Part shown: positions 16,788 through 25,712 of the stretch, piece by piece
Numbering within the stretch: the stretch's first letter is position 1
How the letters are laid out: every line of letters starts with the position of its first letter
NCBI RefSeq assembly: GCF_008761635.1
Contig: NZ_CP044344.1
Coordinates: 3,720,001 to 3,784,000, forward strand
Length of the DNA stretch: 64,000 bases
Source: Nocardioides cynanchi
GTDB taxonomy: Bacteria; Actinomycetota; Actinomycetes; Propionibacteriales; Nocardioidaceae
Direction: 5' to 3'
Notes under the pieces: generated by a model
What the model was told of the DNA's origin: nothing
Database searches by the model: none
The model's input: the letters and a program-made list of their open reading frames with translations, nothing else
Program-made: the position numbers and the translations under genes

Positions 16788-18433
16788 TCGCCCTCCCTCA
16801 AGTTGACCAGCGGGTTGAGAACCCGCTGGGCGCTAAGGTCGTCGCTTAGGCCTTCGAAGACGCCGAGCAGCTGAAGCCGATACTTGAAGGCCTCAAGGTT
16901 GTGCGCCGCAGCCGCCCGGTTCTCCGCCGAGTCCAGCCCTGCCGGCGGCCGATCGACCAAGAGCCCGAACCGACTCTGGAGCTGATCGAGCACGTCGCGG
17001 ATCGGGAGTTCGGCGAGGGCGGGTCCGCCTCCTGAGCGGGCGAAGATGACCGCGAGGAGCGACGCCAGCAGCTTGTCCGACGGCGCGTATGTCCATGACG
17101 GCCGCGCCTTGAGTGCACCTGCCAGGATGCCAACGTCGGTCTTGATTCCGCCGGTCGACCAGAACCACTTGAACGCGTTCTCGTAGCCCCGCTTCTTCAG
17201 TGCCTCGACGAGCACGTCGGTGAGCCGGTCGGCGATCGGCCTGGAGTCTGCGGCCATCGCGGCGAGGAACGGCGTCGTGTCCTCGTCGTCCGTCTGCGTG
17301 TTCTCCTGCTCGACCAGTGAGAAGAGGTATTCCAGGTGGGCCTCGACTTTGGGCGCTTCCTTCGACCTTGCGAGCTGAGCTAACTTCTCCGCAGCGCTGG
17401 TCGCGTCGTCCTCGAAGATCGGCTTGGAGACCGGGGCGGTGCGCATCGACAGCAGGTAGAGGCGATCCCAAAAGAACTGCCGAGTGACCTCAAGGTCCCG
17501 CTGCACGCATTCACGAGCCAGTAGGTCCGACTGCGATCCCTTGTCACCGGTAAAGTCAACGTACTGCTCCAGCGGATTCGAGGCGGAGGGCCCGGCCATG
17601 TCGGCGGTGAGTTCCCCTTCGGTCTCAATCAGGGCACGGGTGGCAAGAGCTGAGCGCAACGGCAGCTGGAAGAGCCGCAGGCCGATGATGGCGGCGAGGT
17701 GTTGAGACATCACTAGGGCGGGCGCTCGATCACCGTACGCCTGGATGTAGTCGAGGACGTCGGTCCCCAATGGCCGTGTTGCCGCCGGGACCGGCGAGTC
17801 GATGGCGAGGTCCTTGTCGGGCGACGCTGTCTTCTCCTCGAACTCCTCCAGGAAGTACAGGGAAAGCAGGGCTGTGATGTCGAGGTCCGCGGCGCCGTCG
17901 TACGACGGTCCCCACTTCGGCGGGTCGCTGAAGTCCACGCCGCGCCCAAAGGCGGTCTTGAACCGCTCATGGATCCACGTCTTCGCCTTGCCCTCGCCGT
18001 CTTCCGGGCGACGAGCCATCGCTTCACGCAGCAGCTCGCGGTAGACGATCAGGTCGGCGCCGCGGTGCCGGCTGCGAGATGGGAACCCTGCACGGAAGAC
18101 GGCGACCGTCGTGGGGCGGAAATACTGCATCTGCTCAGTTGCGCGGCTGAGGCCAGCTCGGCCCATCTCGACGACCGATGCCCGTAGCCAGCCGTCTAGG
18201 ACGGCCTGACCGCGGCCGTCACCGAAGCCGACGAGACGGTTACTGCGGCCGAGCGCGGCGCGCTTCTCGTCGTACTGCTTGGCGGCAGCGAGATTGGTTG
18301 CGGTCCGCCCCTGCTTGATGGCCATCTCGAATATCTGGGTGAGCATGCGCTCGACGTCAGTGTCGTTAGTGTCGACGACGGTGAGCTCACGGAACGTGAA
18401 CGTGCGGAGGTTCTTCGGCAGGTCGACCTTCAT
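16784..18433 (-). CDS. 549-aa defence protein of unknown fold, MAD7-like
   Basis: No nucleotide-binding or catalytic motif is visible. The N-terminus is MKVDLPKNLRTFTFRELTVV, then RSNRLVGFGDGRGQAVLDGWL, a segment resembling a small beta/loop core followed by helices. The rest is almost wholly helical and acidic, as in a scaffold or adaptor. It sits between the kinase and the HerA ATPase with ATGA overlaps on both sides, so all three are made in concert. In MADS, MAD7 occupies the same place with about this length; I assign it mainly on position and size. It lacks the P-loop expected of DptF. Confidence 0.6.
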   Translation of the reverse strand: MKVDLPKNLRTFTFRELTVVDTNDTDVERMLTQIFEMAIKQGRTATNLAAAKQYDEKRAALGRSNRLVGFGDGRGQAVLDGWLRASVVEMGRAGLSRATEQMQYFRPTTVAVFRAGFPSRSRHRGADLIVYRELLREAMARRPEDGEGKAKTWIHERFKTAFGRGVDFSDPPKWGPSYDGAADLDITALLSLYFLEEFEEKTASPDKDLAIDSPVPAATRPLGTDVLDYIQAYGDRAPALVMSQHLAAIIGLRLFQLPLRSALATRALIETEGELTADMAGPSASNPLEQYVDFTGDKGSQSDLLARECVQRDLEVTRQFFWDRLYLLSMRTAPVSKPIFEDDATSAAEKLAQLARSKEAPKVEAHLEYLFSLVEQENTQTDDEDTTPFLAAMAADSRPIADRLTDVLVEALKKRGYENAFKWFWSTGGIKTDVGILAGALKARPSWTYAPSDKLLASLLAVIFARSGGGPALAELPIRDVLDQLQSRFGLLVDRPPAGLDSAENRAAAAHNLEAFKYRLQLLGVFEGLSDDLSAQRVLNPLVNLREGE

Positions 18434-21400
18434 GCGTTCGCGCCTTCCCGTGTGATGACGCCATCGACGATCTTGATGGCATCGGGGCGCCCGGCTGGGT
18501 CGACCACTTGGACGCGATGGGCCGGAGTCGTCCGCAGCACGTTGCCGAACGCGCTTAGCTCCAGCTTCACCGCATCGGAGCCGGCGTCGCCGAGGATCTC
18601 GCCCTCGGCCGCGCGCCGGACAAGCTCGTAGGAGTCGAGCGTCAGCACGATGGTGCCAAGTGCGTGCGACAGCTTGAGACCGTCGGGCTGCTGTTCGACG
18701 TATGTCGCGTCCGTTGGGAGCGGCTCGAGTGTGAACTCCTCTGCCGGGATTTCGCGAAGGACCGACCAGCCGGCACTTTCGCCGTCAAGCAGGGCGAGCG
18801 CGGATCCTCGGTAACCGTGCGCCCCGAGCACGCGGCTGAGTCCGAGCAGGACTTTGGCAAGCACGAACTCAATGTCCTCACGCCCGTCAAGGACGCCGAC
18901 GAACTCGTCGAAGAACCGGTACGCCCGAACCTCGCCGCGGCCCACGCCGCTCTGCCCGGCGCCATCGAAGAAGAGCTGCCGCTTCTCTGAGCCCGGACGG
19001 CGTCCGCCATCGAGGACGAACCTGCCGTCGCGCAGCGCACGCTCGACGCCAGGGGCGCTCAACAGGTCTGGGTCGACGGTCGCCCACTCGGCGACGAGGT
19101 AGTCCTGGTTGCCTGCGTCGAAAGCGACGTCGAAGACCCGGGAGTCGTCCGTCATCCGCAGGTCGCGCCCGTCTGCGAGCGCGGCGTGGATGTCTTCGCA
19201 GCCTCGGTCGCCGGTGATCGTCCAGGCGATGGCTGACCGAACGTCGCGAAAGGTCGCTCGACGCTTGCGGCGCAGGTGCGAGATCGACACTAGTTCCAGT
19301 AGCGGGCTCTTGCCCGCCTCGCGCAGCAGGTTCCGGTTAGCGAGAATCGGACACACGCCTCGAGCTGTACACGTCCGGCAGTCGGTCCACAGCGCCGGAG
19401 CCACGAACGAATCGAGGACGGCGCCTGCCAGCCCGTGGTCGTCAGGCGCGGTGGGTGCCACGGACCGGCGCTTGAGGTCCACGATCGCGATCCTGGGCGT
19501 GTCGGTTGGTTGGCCCTGCGAGTAGCGGCTCACCGCGACATAGCAGTCCGGGAAGACGTCTTGGTGGGCCACGAAGAAGTTGAGAAGCCTGCCGTCATTG
19601 ATCGCGACGAGGGCGGTGTGTTCGGCATCGCCCATCAGCGCCTCGCTGAGGATCTCGTCAGACGTCTTCCCGTCACGCGCCTCGCTTGCGTCGTAGACCG
19701 CGGCGTACGTGCGGCTGCCGCGCTTCATTCGCCAGCCCGCCGCCGTCGGCTCCACGACGTCGTGAGCGCCTGTCTCGAACAGATACTCGCGCAGCGTGTA
19801 TAGGTAGGAGGTCTTGCCGTCCCCTGGGTTGCCGGTCAGGAGGACGACGTCGAGTTCGCCGGCCAGCACGCTCGGAGTGAGGCGGGTGTCGAGCCGGGTC
19901 TCGACATATGTGTGTCGTGCGAACTCGTCGTCGAGTCCGCGGTTGCCGGCGTTGCCCACGGCGCTCCCGCGATATAGCCGACGCAGGCTGAGCACGGTCG
20001 GGTTGATAGCCTCGCGGCCCTCCTCGACCTTTGCAGCGGCGACCGTCTTGAGGTACGCCGCGAAGCTCGCGGCAGTCACCGGATCGCCGTCCAGGAGCCG
20101 GTCTTGAGGACTTAGTGCCACCAACTTGAAAAGCGCATTCGCGACTGCGGCGCCGGTTGGGCCCCAAGTCTCCTCTTCCTCGGCGGTCAGTGGATCGAGC
20201 TCGTTCTTATCCCAATCCCTGAACGGCGGCCGGCCGAGCATCGCATGGAGCAGGCTCGCTCCGAGTGCGTACAAGTCAGCGGACACCGACCAGTTTCCGG
20301 TTGCTACCTCGGGGGCCATGTACCAGGGAGTCCCCACAACAGAATGCGCGTCGGCTCGGGCGACCGAGAGCCCGAAGTCGATCAGGACTCCATGGCCGTC
20401 GTCGCGCACGACGATGTTGTTGGGCGAGATGTCGCGGTGCAGCTGGCCTTCGTCGTGAAGGTAGGCAAGCGCTTCCAGAATGTCCAGAGCGATCTTGCGG
20501 TAATCCTCCTCTGTCGCCGTACGCTCCTGACCCAGCTCCTTCAGGGTTCGGCCCGCGATGTAGTCCGATACTAAGTAGACGGGCGGCACCGGTGAGAAGT
20601 CCCAGACCCGCGCACAGCGCGGGTGGTGCAGTTTCGCCGCCGCTTCAAACTCCAATTGCGCATTCGCTACCGCCTCGGCCGCGTGATACTGCTTGATGAC
20701 GCGCTGAGCGTTCACCTGGGTGTCGGTCGCCAGCCACGAGGACGCGAAGCCGCCTTGACCGAGCATGCGCTCGATGCGCCAGCGCCCGTTCGGCCCGACG
20801 GCATTGCCGACGGCGAACAAGTCAAGTGGCCCCTCCTCGCCACTAGCGCCTGGCGCCGCGGGTGGAGTACCGGGTGGTGACGGCGGTGGCGGCGGCTGGA
20901 GGAGCTCCCGCAGCTTCGCTGCGACCTCTGCTGCCTCGGGGCGGTCGGCCAGCTCGTCGGCCAGGCATTCGGCGAGGAGCTGAGTGACGGCGTCGAGTTG
21001 GGCGACGGCAGACGCAGCCGCCTTGATCACAGCGGAATCCTTGACGGCTACATCTCCGTTGATCCACCACAGCAGGGTCAGCGCGAGGGAGTAGACGTCT
21101 GCTTTCGGGGACGCCCCGCCGATGAACTGGGCGACTTCGGGCGCGCGGAAGGGGACCGAACCGTCGACGGTGTCGGCCACGATCGGTCCGACTGTGACCT
21201 GACTATCTGCATGTGCGAGGTAGAAGTCGCGGAAAAGGACCCGGTCGTTCTTGCCGACCAGGACGCGTTCAGGCATCAGGCCGCGGTGCGCGACCCCTGT
21301 CTGGTGCACCTCGGCGAGGGCGTCGAAAGCGTCGAGGACGATCCCGGCGGCCCGCTCGGTGAGGCCGTGGCCGCGCTTGACGTCGAGCTTGCCTGCAGCG

Positions 21401-22239
21401 GCGTGGCGGGCGAGAGAGACGCTCGGGATCGGCCGCGTCGGGAGGACGATCCAGCGCCGAACCTCATCGACGAACGTCGCCTCGACCGGCCAGGAGCGCT
21501 GGATGTCAGCGATCTTCTTCGTGGCCTGGCGCTCGTGCGTCACGAGCTGCTGCACGTCGATGCCTAGTCCCCAGCCGTCCATCGGGTACGCCCGCAGCAG
21601 TGCGGGATCGCCATCGCTGTCCTTGGCGTAGAACACGCGCGAGCGTCCTACACCCTCGACCTCCGATTCGACATCGAACGGTCCGAGCTTCAACGGCTTG
21701 GTCTCCCGCACACTCAGTCCGCTGACGAAGTCGATCACCTTGTGGCGGATCTGCTGGAAGCCGGTGACGCCGCTATCGGCGTGCTGCAAGACCTCGGCGG
21801 CTTCCGAGAGCGGGAGGATCTGGTCGTCGTCGTACGGGTAATTACTGGTGTCGAGATCAAGTTTTGGATGCGAAAGAACAACTCGCGCTTCGACAAGGTG
21901 GCTCCCCTTGGCGGCCGCGCTGTAACCAGGAATCGCGCTCTTGAGTACACCGGCGAGGATCTTGGCGACCTGGCTGTTGCGGCCGATGGGGCTCTGCCGA
22001 AGCTCACCCTTAACCAGCCAGCCGCCATTCTCGACCTGGATGGCGGGACCCCAATGCTTCTGCTCAAGCACGAAGACGCGGTTGGCCCCGACGACGAGCA
22101 GGTCGATGTCGTCCTTCTGTGGCGTCGGCAGGGCTCGGCCCGCAACGATTACCCAATCGGCGGGCAACTCGGACGCCAAGGTCTCGGCGGTATCCCGCTC
22201 ACCCGGGCCTACATAGGAGTAGACGACTAGCTCAGCCAC
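18430..22239 (-). CDS. NERD-pseudokinase-kinase-P-loop signalling protein, MAD6/PglW-like
   Basis: 1269 aa, domains in order. (1) NERD nuclease-like, about 10-110, with D46 and E59-x-K61 (DIDLLVV...LEQK) intact. (2) Kinase fold, about 190-445, degenerate: HRD reads HRG (318-320) and DFG reads DFY (338-340), though APE remains. (3) Pro-rich linker 449-465. (4) Active-looking Ser/Thr kinase, about 485-735: LGQGGFASSW, K516, HRD 601-603, DFG 621-623, APE. (5) C-terminal part with P-loop GNPGDGKT (803-810) and a CxxC-x5-C cluster (954/957/963). BREX PglW and MADS MAD6 are large NERD-kinase proteins; the length and the neighbours favour MAD6. GTG start; 8-nt overlap with the helicase gene upstream. 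Confidence 0.8.
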   Translation of the reverse strand: MAELVVYSYVGPGERDTAETLASELPADWVIVAGRALPTPQKDDIDLLVVGANRVFVLEQKHWGPAIQVENGGWLVKGELRQSPIGRNSQVAKILAGVLKSAIPGYSAAAKGSHLVEARVVLSHPKLDLDTSNYPYDDDQILPLSEAAEVLQHADSGVTGFQQIRHKVIDFVSGLSVRETKPLKLGPFDVESEVEGVGRSRVFYAKDSDGDPALLRAYPMDGWGLGIDVQQLVTHERQATKKIADIQRSWPVEATFVDEVRRWIVLPTRPIPSVSLARHAAAGKLDVKRGHGLTERAAGIVLDAFDALAEVHQTGVAHRGLMPERVLVGKNDRVLFRDFYLAHADSQVTVGPIVADTVDGSVPFRAPEVAQFIGGASPKADVYSLALTLLWWINGDVAVKDSAVIKAAASAVAQLDAVTQLLAECLADELADRPEAAEVAAKLRELLQPPPPPSPPGTPPAAPGASGEEGPLDLFAVGNAVGPNGRWRIERMLGQGGFASSWLATDTQVNAQRVIKQYHAAEAVANAQLEFEAAAKLHHPRCARVWDFSPVPPVYLVSDYIAGRTLKELGQERTATEEDYRKIALDILEALAYLHDEGQLHRDISPNNIVVRDDGHGVLIDFGLSVARADAHSVVGTPWYMAPEVATGNWSVSADLYALGASLLHAMLGRPPFRDWDKNELDPLTAEEEETWGPTGAAVANALFKLVALSPQDRLLDGDPVTAASFAAYLKTVAAAKVEEGREAINPTVLSLRRLYRGSAVGNAGNRGLDDEFARHTYVETRLDTRLTPSVLAGELDVVLLTGNPGDGKTSYLYTLREYLFETGAHDVVEPTAAGWRMKRGSRTYAAVYDASEARDGKTSDEILSEALMGDAEHTALVAINDGRLLNFFVAHQDVFPDCYVAVSRYSQGQPTDTPRIAIVDLKRRSVAPTAPDDHGLAGAVLDSFVAPALWTDCRTCTARGVCPILANRNLLREAGKSPLLELVSISHLRRKRRATFRDVRSAIAWTITGDRGCEDIHAALADGRDLRMTDDSRVFDVAFDAGNQDYLVAEWATVDPDLLSAPGVERALRDGRFVLDGGRRPGSEKRQLFFDGAGQSGVGRGEVRAYRFFDEFVGVLDGREDIEFVLAKVLLGLSRVLGAHGYRGSALALLDGESAGWSVLREIPAEEFTLEPLPTDATYVEQQPDGLKLSHALGTIVLTLDSYELVRRAAEGEILGDAGSDAVKLELSAFGNVLRTTPAHRVQVVDPAGRPDAIKIVDGVITREGANA

Positions 22240-23863
22240 GATCAGGAATCCCGTCGTACTGGTCGGGCCACAGCCACCGGCGCACGTAAGTCTCGTCCGT
22301 GCTGAGGATCTTGAGATAGCTATTGTCGCGGGTGTAGGTGACGAGGAGCTGGTCCTTAGCCCGGGTCGCGCCCACGAAGGCCGCTCGGCCCACCCTTACC
22401 GCATCGCCGTCGGCGGGATCAAAGGCCGGGAGGGTGTCGAGGCCGAAGAGGAAGACGACCGGGAACTCGTGGCCCTTCGCCGAGTGAGGCGTGATGATCT
22501 TGACCGTGTTCGTCGTGCGGTCGAACGCCTTCTTATCGTCCTTAGACATGACCGCCGTGTAGGGGATCTCTAACGCGTCAAGCGCGGGCCTGATCTGACC
22601 GATCAAGCCCTTGTACCTGGGAATGACAACGGCCATGTCGCCCGGCTCGCGATCTCCGCTGGACCGCATCAGGTGGGCCTCCCACGCGATCGCGGCCGCT
22701 TGCTCAGCTGGGGAAGCAGCCCAGATCAGGTCGACGGGCTCGCCGTCCGGTGCCTGATCCATCGAGGCGACCGTGAATTCGTCGTTGAGGCCCCCGACGG
22801 CCCCAAGGATGCTGCGGGTGCTGCGGTAAGGCCGACTGAGATGTAGCTCCTCGACCCCGCGTTCCTTGATGACCCTCGGGAGATCATTGTCGCCATAAAG
22901 TGATTGGGCCTTGTCACCAGCCATCACCATGCCACCCCGGCTGGGTTCCAGTCCTTCATACACGATCGCGAGCCATGACTGGTTGAAGTCCTGAACCTCG
23001 TCAAGGAGCACGGCTTCGGCGATGGGCCGCCTTCCGCTCAGTCTCGCCTGTGCGAGATTCCGGCTGTTCGCTGCCTCGTTGGTGAAAGAGAACTGGACCC
23101 CGAACTCGGAGGCGAAGGGCCACATCGTCGTCACCTCGACATTGCCGTAGCCCGCCACCAGGCTCTTGAGGTACGGCACCAGCGCGTTATTGAAACAGAG
23201 AAACTTGATCCGCCAATCCGGGTGGTGCTCGGACAGCCACCGTGCTCGAGCGGCGAGCACCAGTGTCTTGCCGCTGCCCGGCGGCCCCTGCACGCGCGCG
23301 ACGTCGATGTCGTCACGCTGCGCAATCGAAGCCTGCGCGGCATCGAGCGTGACCCGCAGCCTCTCGCGCTCCTCAGCACCCTCGTCATGAGCGCCACGAC
23401 GGAAAGTCGTCTCAAACGTGAACGTCGGCTCCAGCAGCTCGGCGATCGCAGCAGCGAGCTCCTCGTCGAGAGGCTGGGCTGGGACGGCTGTTAGCCAGGC
23501 CAGATCGATCAGTTGGGCGGGACCGATGCTCGTGCGTCCGCCAACCCCGAGGGTTGGCTCGGGGAGTTCGCGGTGGGGATTCAGCACCACCCGCCCGACA
23601 GGGGTTGCCGCGTCCAGCCGCAGAGTCTGGCGCAACGTGTGCACCTTCTCGTTGAGACGGAGGAAGGGAGCGGGATCGCCCACATCGACTCCCGACTCAT
23701 CGATGTCGACCGCCACAAGGCCGATCTCTGGGTGGAGCACCACGAGGCTCGGCTCGCCTTCGCCCGCAAGCAGGACCGCCCGGCCGCCAGTATCCACGAG
23801 CTGGCTGGTAAGCGTGTGGACCACAGTCTGAGCGTCGATCGTGGCGGCCGAACTTGTCGCCAT
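22232..23863 (-). CDS. UvrD-like SF1 helicase with degenerate NERD-like N-terminus
   Basis: 543 aa, first gene of the defence operon. Helicase motifs: Walker A QGPPGSGKT, motif II LLDEVQDFNQSWL, III GDKAQSLYG, IV-like RPYRSTRSI, V TPHSAKGHEFPVVFLFG, VI VGATRAKDQLLV. The first about 170 residues contain SLVVLHPEIGLVAVDIDESG, which lines up with the NERD core (VVLHPExGLLVxEVKG) but has lost the E-x-K catalytic pair. ATG 23863 lies 9 nt after GGAGG; TTG 23872 and GTG 23869 are possible alternatives. MADS as I know it does not include this helicase, so it may be a lineage-specific addition. Confidence 0.8.
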   Translation of the reverse strand: MATSSAATIDAQTVVHTLTSQLVDTGGRAVLLAGEGEPSLVVLHPEIGLVAVDIDESGVDVGDPAPFLRLNEKVHTLRQTLRLDAATPVGRVVLNPHRELPEPTLGVGGRTSIGPAQLIDLAWLTAVPAQPLDEELAAAIAELLEPTFTFETTFRRGAHDEGAEERERLRVTLDAAQASIAQRDDIDVARVQGPPGSGKTLVLAARARWLSEHHPDWRIKFLCFNNALVPYLKSLVAGYGNVEVTTMWPFASEFGVQFSFTNEAANSRNLAQARLSGRRPIAEAVLLDEVQDFNQSWLAIVYEGLEPSRGGMVMAGDKAQSLYGDNDLPRVIKERGVEELHLSRPYRSTRSILGAVGGLNDEFTVASMDQAPDGEPVDLIWAASPAEQAAAIAWEAHLMRSSGDREPGDMAVVIPRYKGLIGQIRPALDALEIPYTAVMSKDDKKAFDRTTNTVKIITPHSAKGHEFPVVFLFGLDTLPAFDPADGDAVRVGRAAFVGATRAKDQLLVTYTRDNSYLKILSTDETYVRRWLWPDQYDGIPDRG

Positions 23864-23979
23864 CGCCACCAACCTCCCAGACGTCAGTCACCGTGTGCGG
23901 GCCCAGGCTAAGCGATCCTCACGTGGCGCGGGCGACATCCGGGCGATGCTCGGCTCCAGAAGCCTTCCGCCAGATCAGT

Positions 23980-24000
23980 CGGCACACGGTGCGGCACACG
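23980..24000 (-). repeat. Inverted copy of the CGTGTGCC pair, candidate integrase arm-type sites
   Basis: CGGCACACG at 23980-23988 and 23992-24000 (12-bp period). Read on the minus strand this is CGTGTGCCG-CAC-CGTGTGCCG, nearly the sequence and spacing seen at 3893-3912 upstream of the integrase. The opposite orientation at the opposite end of the island fits arm sites of a left/right attachment complex. Confidence 0.4.
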
Positions 24001-24210
24001 AATCGGATGTCGAACCCCCTCCACGGTCTTCCAGCCAACTCCAATCCTTCGCGATTCTGAGCGTGAATCGTGGACTGAATTCGGCCGATCTCGACCCTGA
24101 ATCGAAATTCAAAGTCAGGCGGGCCCTGCCGGCAGACCAACCGGGGATCGGTGCTCAAGGTTAGAGCCCGCCCGACGGGGCAGCACGTCGACCACCCGCG
24201 AGATCAGCCT

Positions 24211-24220
24211 CCCGGACGAT
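24211..24220. other. Candidate right island boundary (attR-like 10-bp direct repeat)
   Basis: Second copy of CCCGGACGAT, matching 1654-1663 in the same orientation. It lies between island sequence and the glmU start at 24258. A boundary here gives an island of about 22.6 kb. Weak because only 10 bp match. Confidence 0.35.
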
Positions 24221-24257
24221 GGCCGCACCCCCACGAGCAAGGCATAGGTTGGACCCC

Positions 24258-25709
24258 ATGCCCAGCGACCTGACCGTGATCGTGCTCGCCGCGGGTGGGG
24301 GCACCCGCATGAAGTCCGGGACGGCCAAGGTCCTGCACGAGATCGGGGGCCGCAGCATGGTCGGCCACGTGCTGACCGCGGTCCGGGCGCTGGAGCCCAC
24401 GCGGATCGTGGCGGTCGTGGGCCACCAGCGCGACCAGGTGGGCCCCCACATCCAATCGCTGGCCCCCGAGGTGACCCTGGCGGTCCAGGAGGAGCAGCAC
24501 GGCACCGGGCACGCCGTCCGGATCGCGATGGACTCCCTGGCCGGCTCACCCGGTACGACGACCGGCACCGTGATCGTGGCTGCCGGCGACACCCCGCTGC
24601 TGCGCGGTGACACCCTGCGCGACTTCGCCTCGGAGCACGAGGCGGCCCAGTGCGCGGTCAGCGTGCTCAGCGGGGTCGTCGGCGAGCCCCACGGCTACGG
24701 CCGGATCGTGCGCAACGACGAGGGCGACGTCGAGGCGATCGTGGAGGAGAAGGACGCGACCCCCGTGCAGCGCGAGATCGCCGAGATCAGCTCGGGCATC
24801 CTCGCCTTCGACGCGGCCTTCCTCGTGGAGTCCCTGCCCCGCCTGGGCAACGACAACGCCAAGGGGGAGTACTACCTCACCGACGTCGTCGGCCTGGCCC
24901 GCGACGCCGGCCTGGCCGTCGGCGCCTTCCCGATCGACGACGTGATGCAGACCGAGGGGGTCAACGACCGGCTCCAGCTGGCCAACCTCGGCCGCGAGCT
25001 CAACCGGCGCACCCTCGAGGGCTGGATGCGCGAGGGCGTCACCGTGATGGACCCCGCGACCACCTGGGTCGACTCCGGGGTGAGGCTGGCGCCCGACGTG
25101 ACCCTGCTGCCCGGCGTCCAGCTGCTCGGCGCCACGGTCGTCGGCACCCACACCGTGATCGGGCCCGACAGCACGCTCAAGGACTGCGAGATCGGCCGCC
25201 ACGCCCGCGTGGTGCGCTCCCACGCCGAGCTCGCCGTGATCGAGGACCAGGCCAGTGTCGGCCCCTTCGCCTACCTCCGCCCCGGTACGACGCTCGGGCA
25301 GGGGGGCAAGATCGGCACCTTCGTGGAGACCAAGAACGCCCGGATCGGTGACGGCGCGAAGGTCCCCCACCTGTCCTACGTCGGTGACGCCGACATCGGT
25401 GCGGGCACCAACATCGGCGCCGGCACGATCTTCGCCAACTACGACGGCACCAACAAGCACCACACCACGGTCGGGAAGGGCGCCAAGACCGGCGCCAACA
25501 ACACCTTCGTCGCGCCGGTGACGATCGGCGACGGCGCGATGACCGGCGGCGGTGCCGTCGTGCGACGTGACGTGCCGCCGGGTGCCCTCGCCGTGTCCGG
25601 AGGTCCCCAGCGCAACCTCGAGGGCCGGTCCCACGTCCGGCGCGAGCCGCCCACGGCGCCCGACGCGCCCCACGTGGAGGACGCCGCCGCCGGTGGGGGA
25701 GAATCCTGA
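24258..25709 (+). CDS. glmU: Bifunctional UDP-GlcNAc pyrophosphorylase / GlcN-1-P acetyltransferase
   Basis: Makes UDP-GlcNAc for peptidoglycan: acetylation of glucosamine-1-phosphate, then uridylylation. The 483 aa have an N-terminal nucleotidyltransferase domain with VIVLAAGGGTRMKS (G-x-G-T-R-M-x-S/K) and QEEQHGTGHAV. The left-handed beta-helix acyltransferase domain starts at about 255 (hexapeptide repeats such as IGPDSTLKDCEIGRHARVV). The active-site region has GTFVETKNARIGDGAKVPHL and IGAGTIFANYDGTNKHHT. ATG 24258 starts the domain exactly; the longer in-frame extension back to 24219 would run into the island junction. prs follows 3 nt after the stop. Confidence 0.96.
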   Translation: MPSDLTVIVLAAGGGTRMKSGTAKVLHEIGGRSMVGHVLTAVRALEPTRIVAVVGHQRDQVGPHIQSLAPEVTLAVQEEQHGTGHAVRIAMDSLAGSPGTTTGTVIVAAGDTPLLRGDTLRDFASEHEAAQCAVSVLSGVVGEPHGYGRIVRNDEGDVEAIVEEKDATPVQREIAEISSGILAFDAAFLVESLPRLGNDNAKGEYYLTDVVGLARDAGLAVGAFPIDDVMQTEGVNDRLQLANLGRELNRRTLEGWMREGVTVMDPATTWVDSGVRLAPDVTLLPGVQLLGATVVGTHTVIGPDSTLKDCEIGRHARVVRSHAELAVIEDQASVGPFAYLRPGTTLGQGGKIGTFVETKNARIGDGAKVPHLSYVGDADIGAGTNIGAGTIFANYDGTNKHHTTVGKGAKTGANNTFVAPVTIGDGAMTGGGAVVRRDVPPGALAVSGGPQRNLEGRSHVRREPPTAPDAPHVEDAAAGGGES

Positions 25710-25712
25710 CCC

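Larger units (their letters stand above)
23864..24257. other. Promoter region of the defence operon, island right end and glmU upstream region
   Basis: 394 bp without a gene between divergent operons. It holds the Shine-Dalgarno of the SF1 helicase, a pair of CGGCACACG repeats (23980-24000) and an AT-richer stretch (24040-24115) likely to carry promoters. It also holds the right copy of CCCGGACGAT. Composition changes from island-like to chromosome-like at about 24150-24220. No tRNA found. Confidence 0.5.

Noticed and set aside
11943-22239. Phosphorothioate (Dnd/Dpt) restriction system
   Set aside because: The HerA-type ATPase resembles DptH in plan, but no dndA-E or P-loop DptF-like gene is present and a large kinase is.
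6517-23863. Complete BREX system
   Set aside because: PglW-like kinase architecture is there, but there is no PglZ phosphatase, BrxC/PglY ATPase or full PglX in the window.
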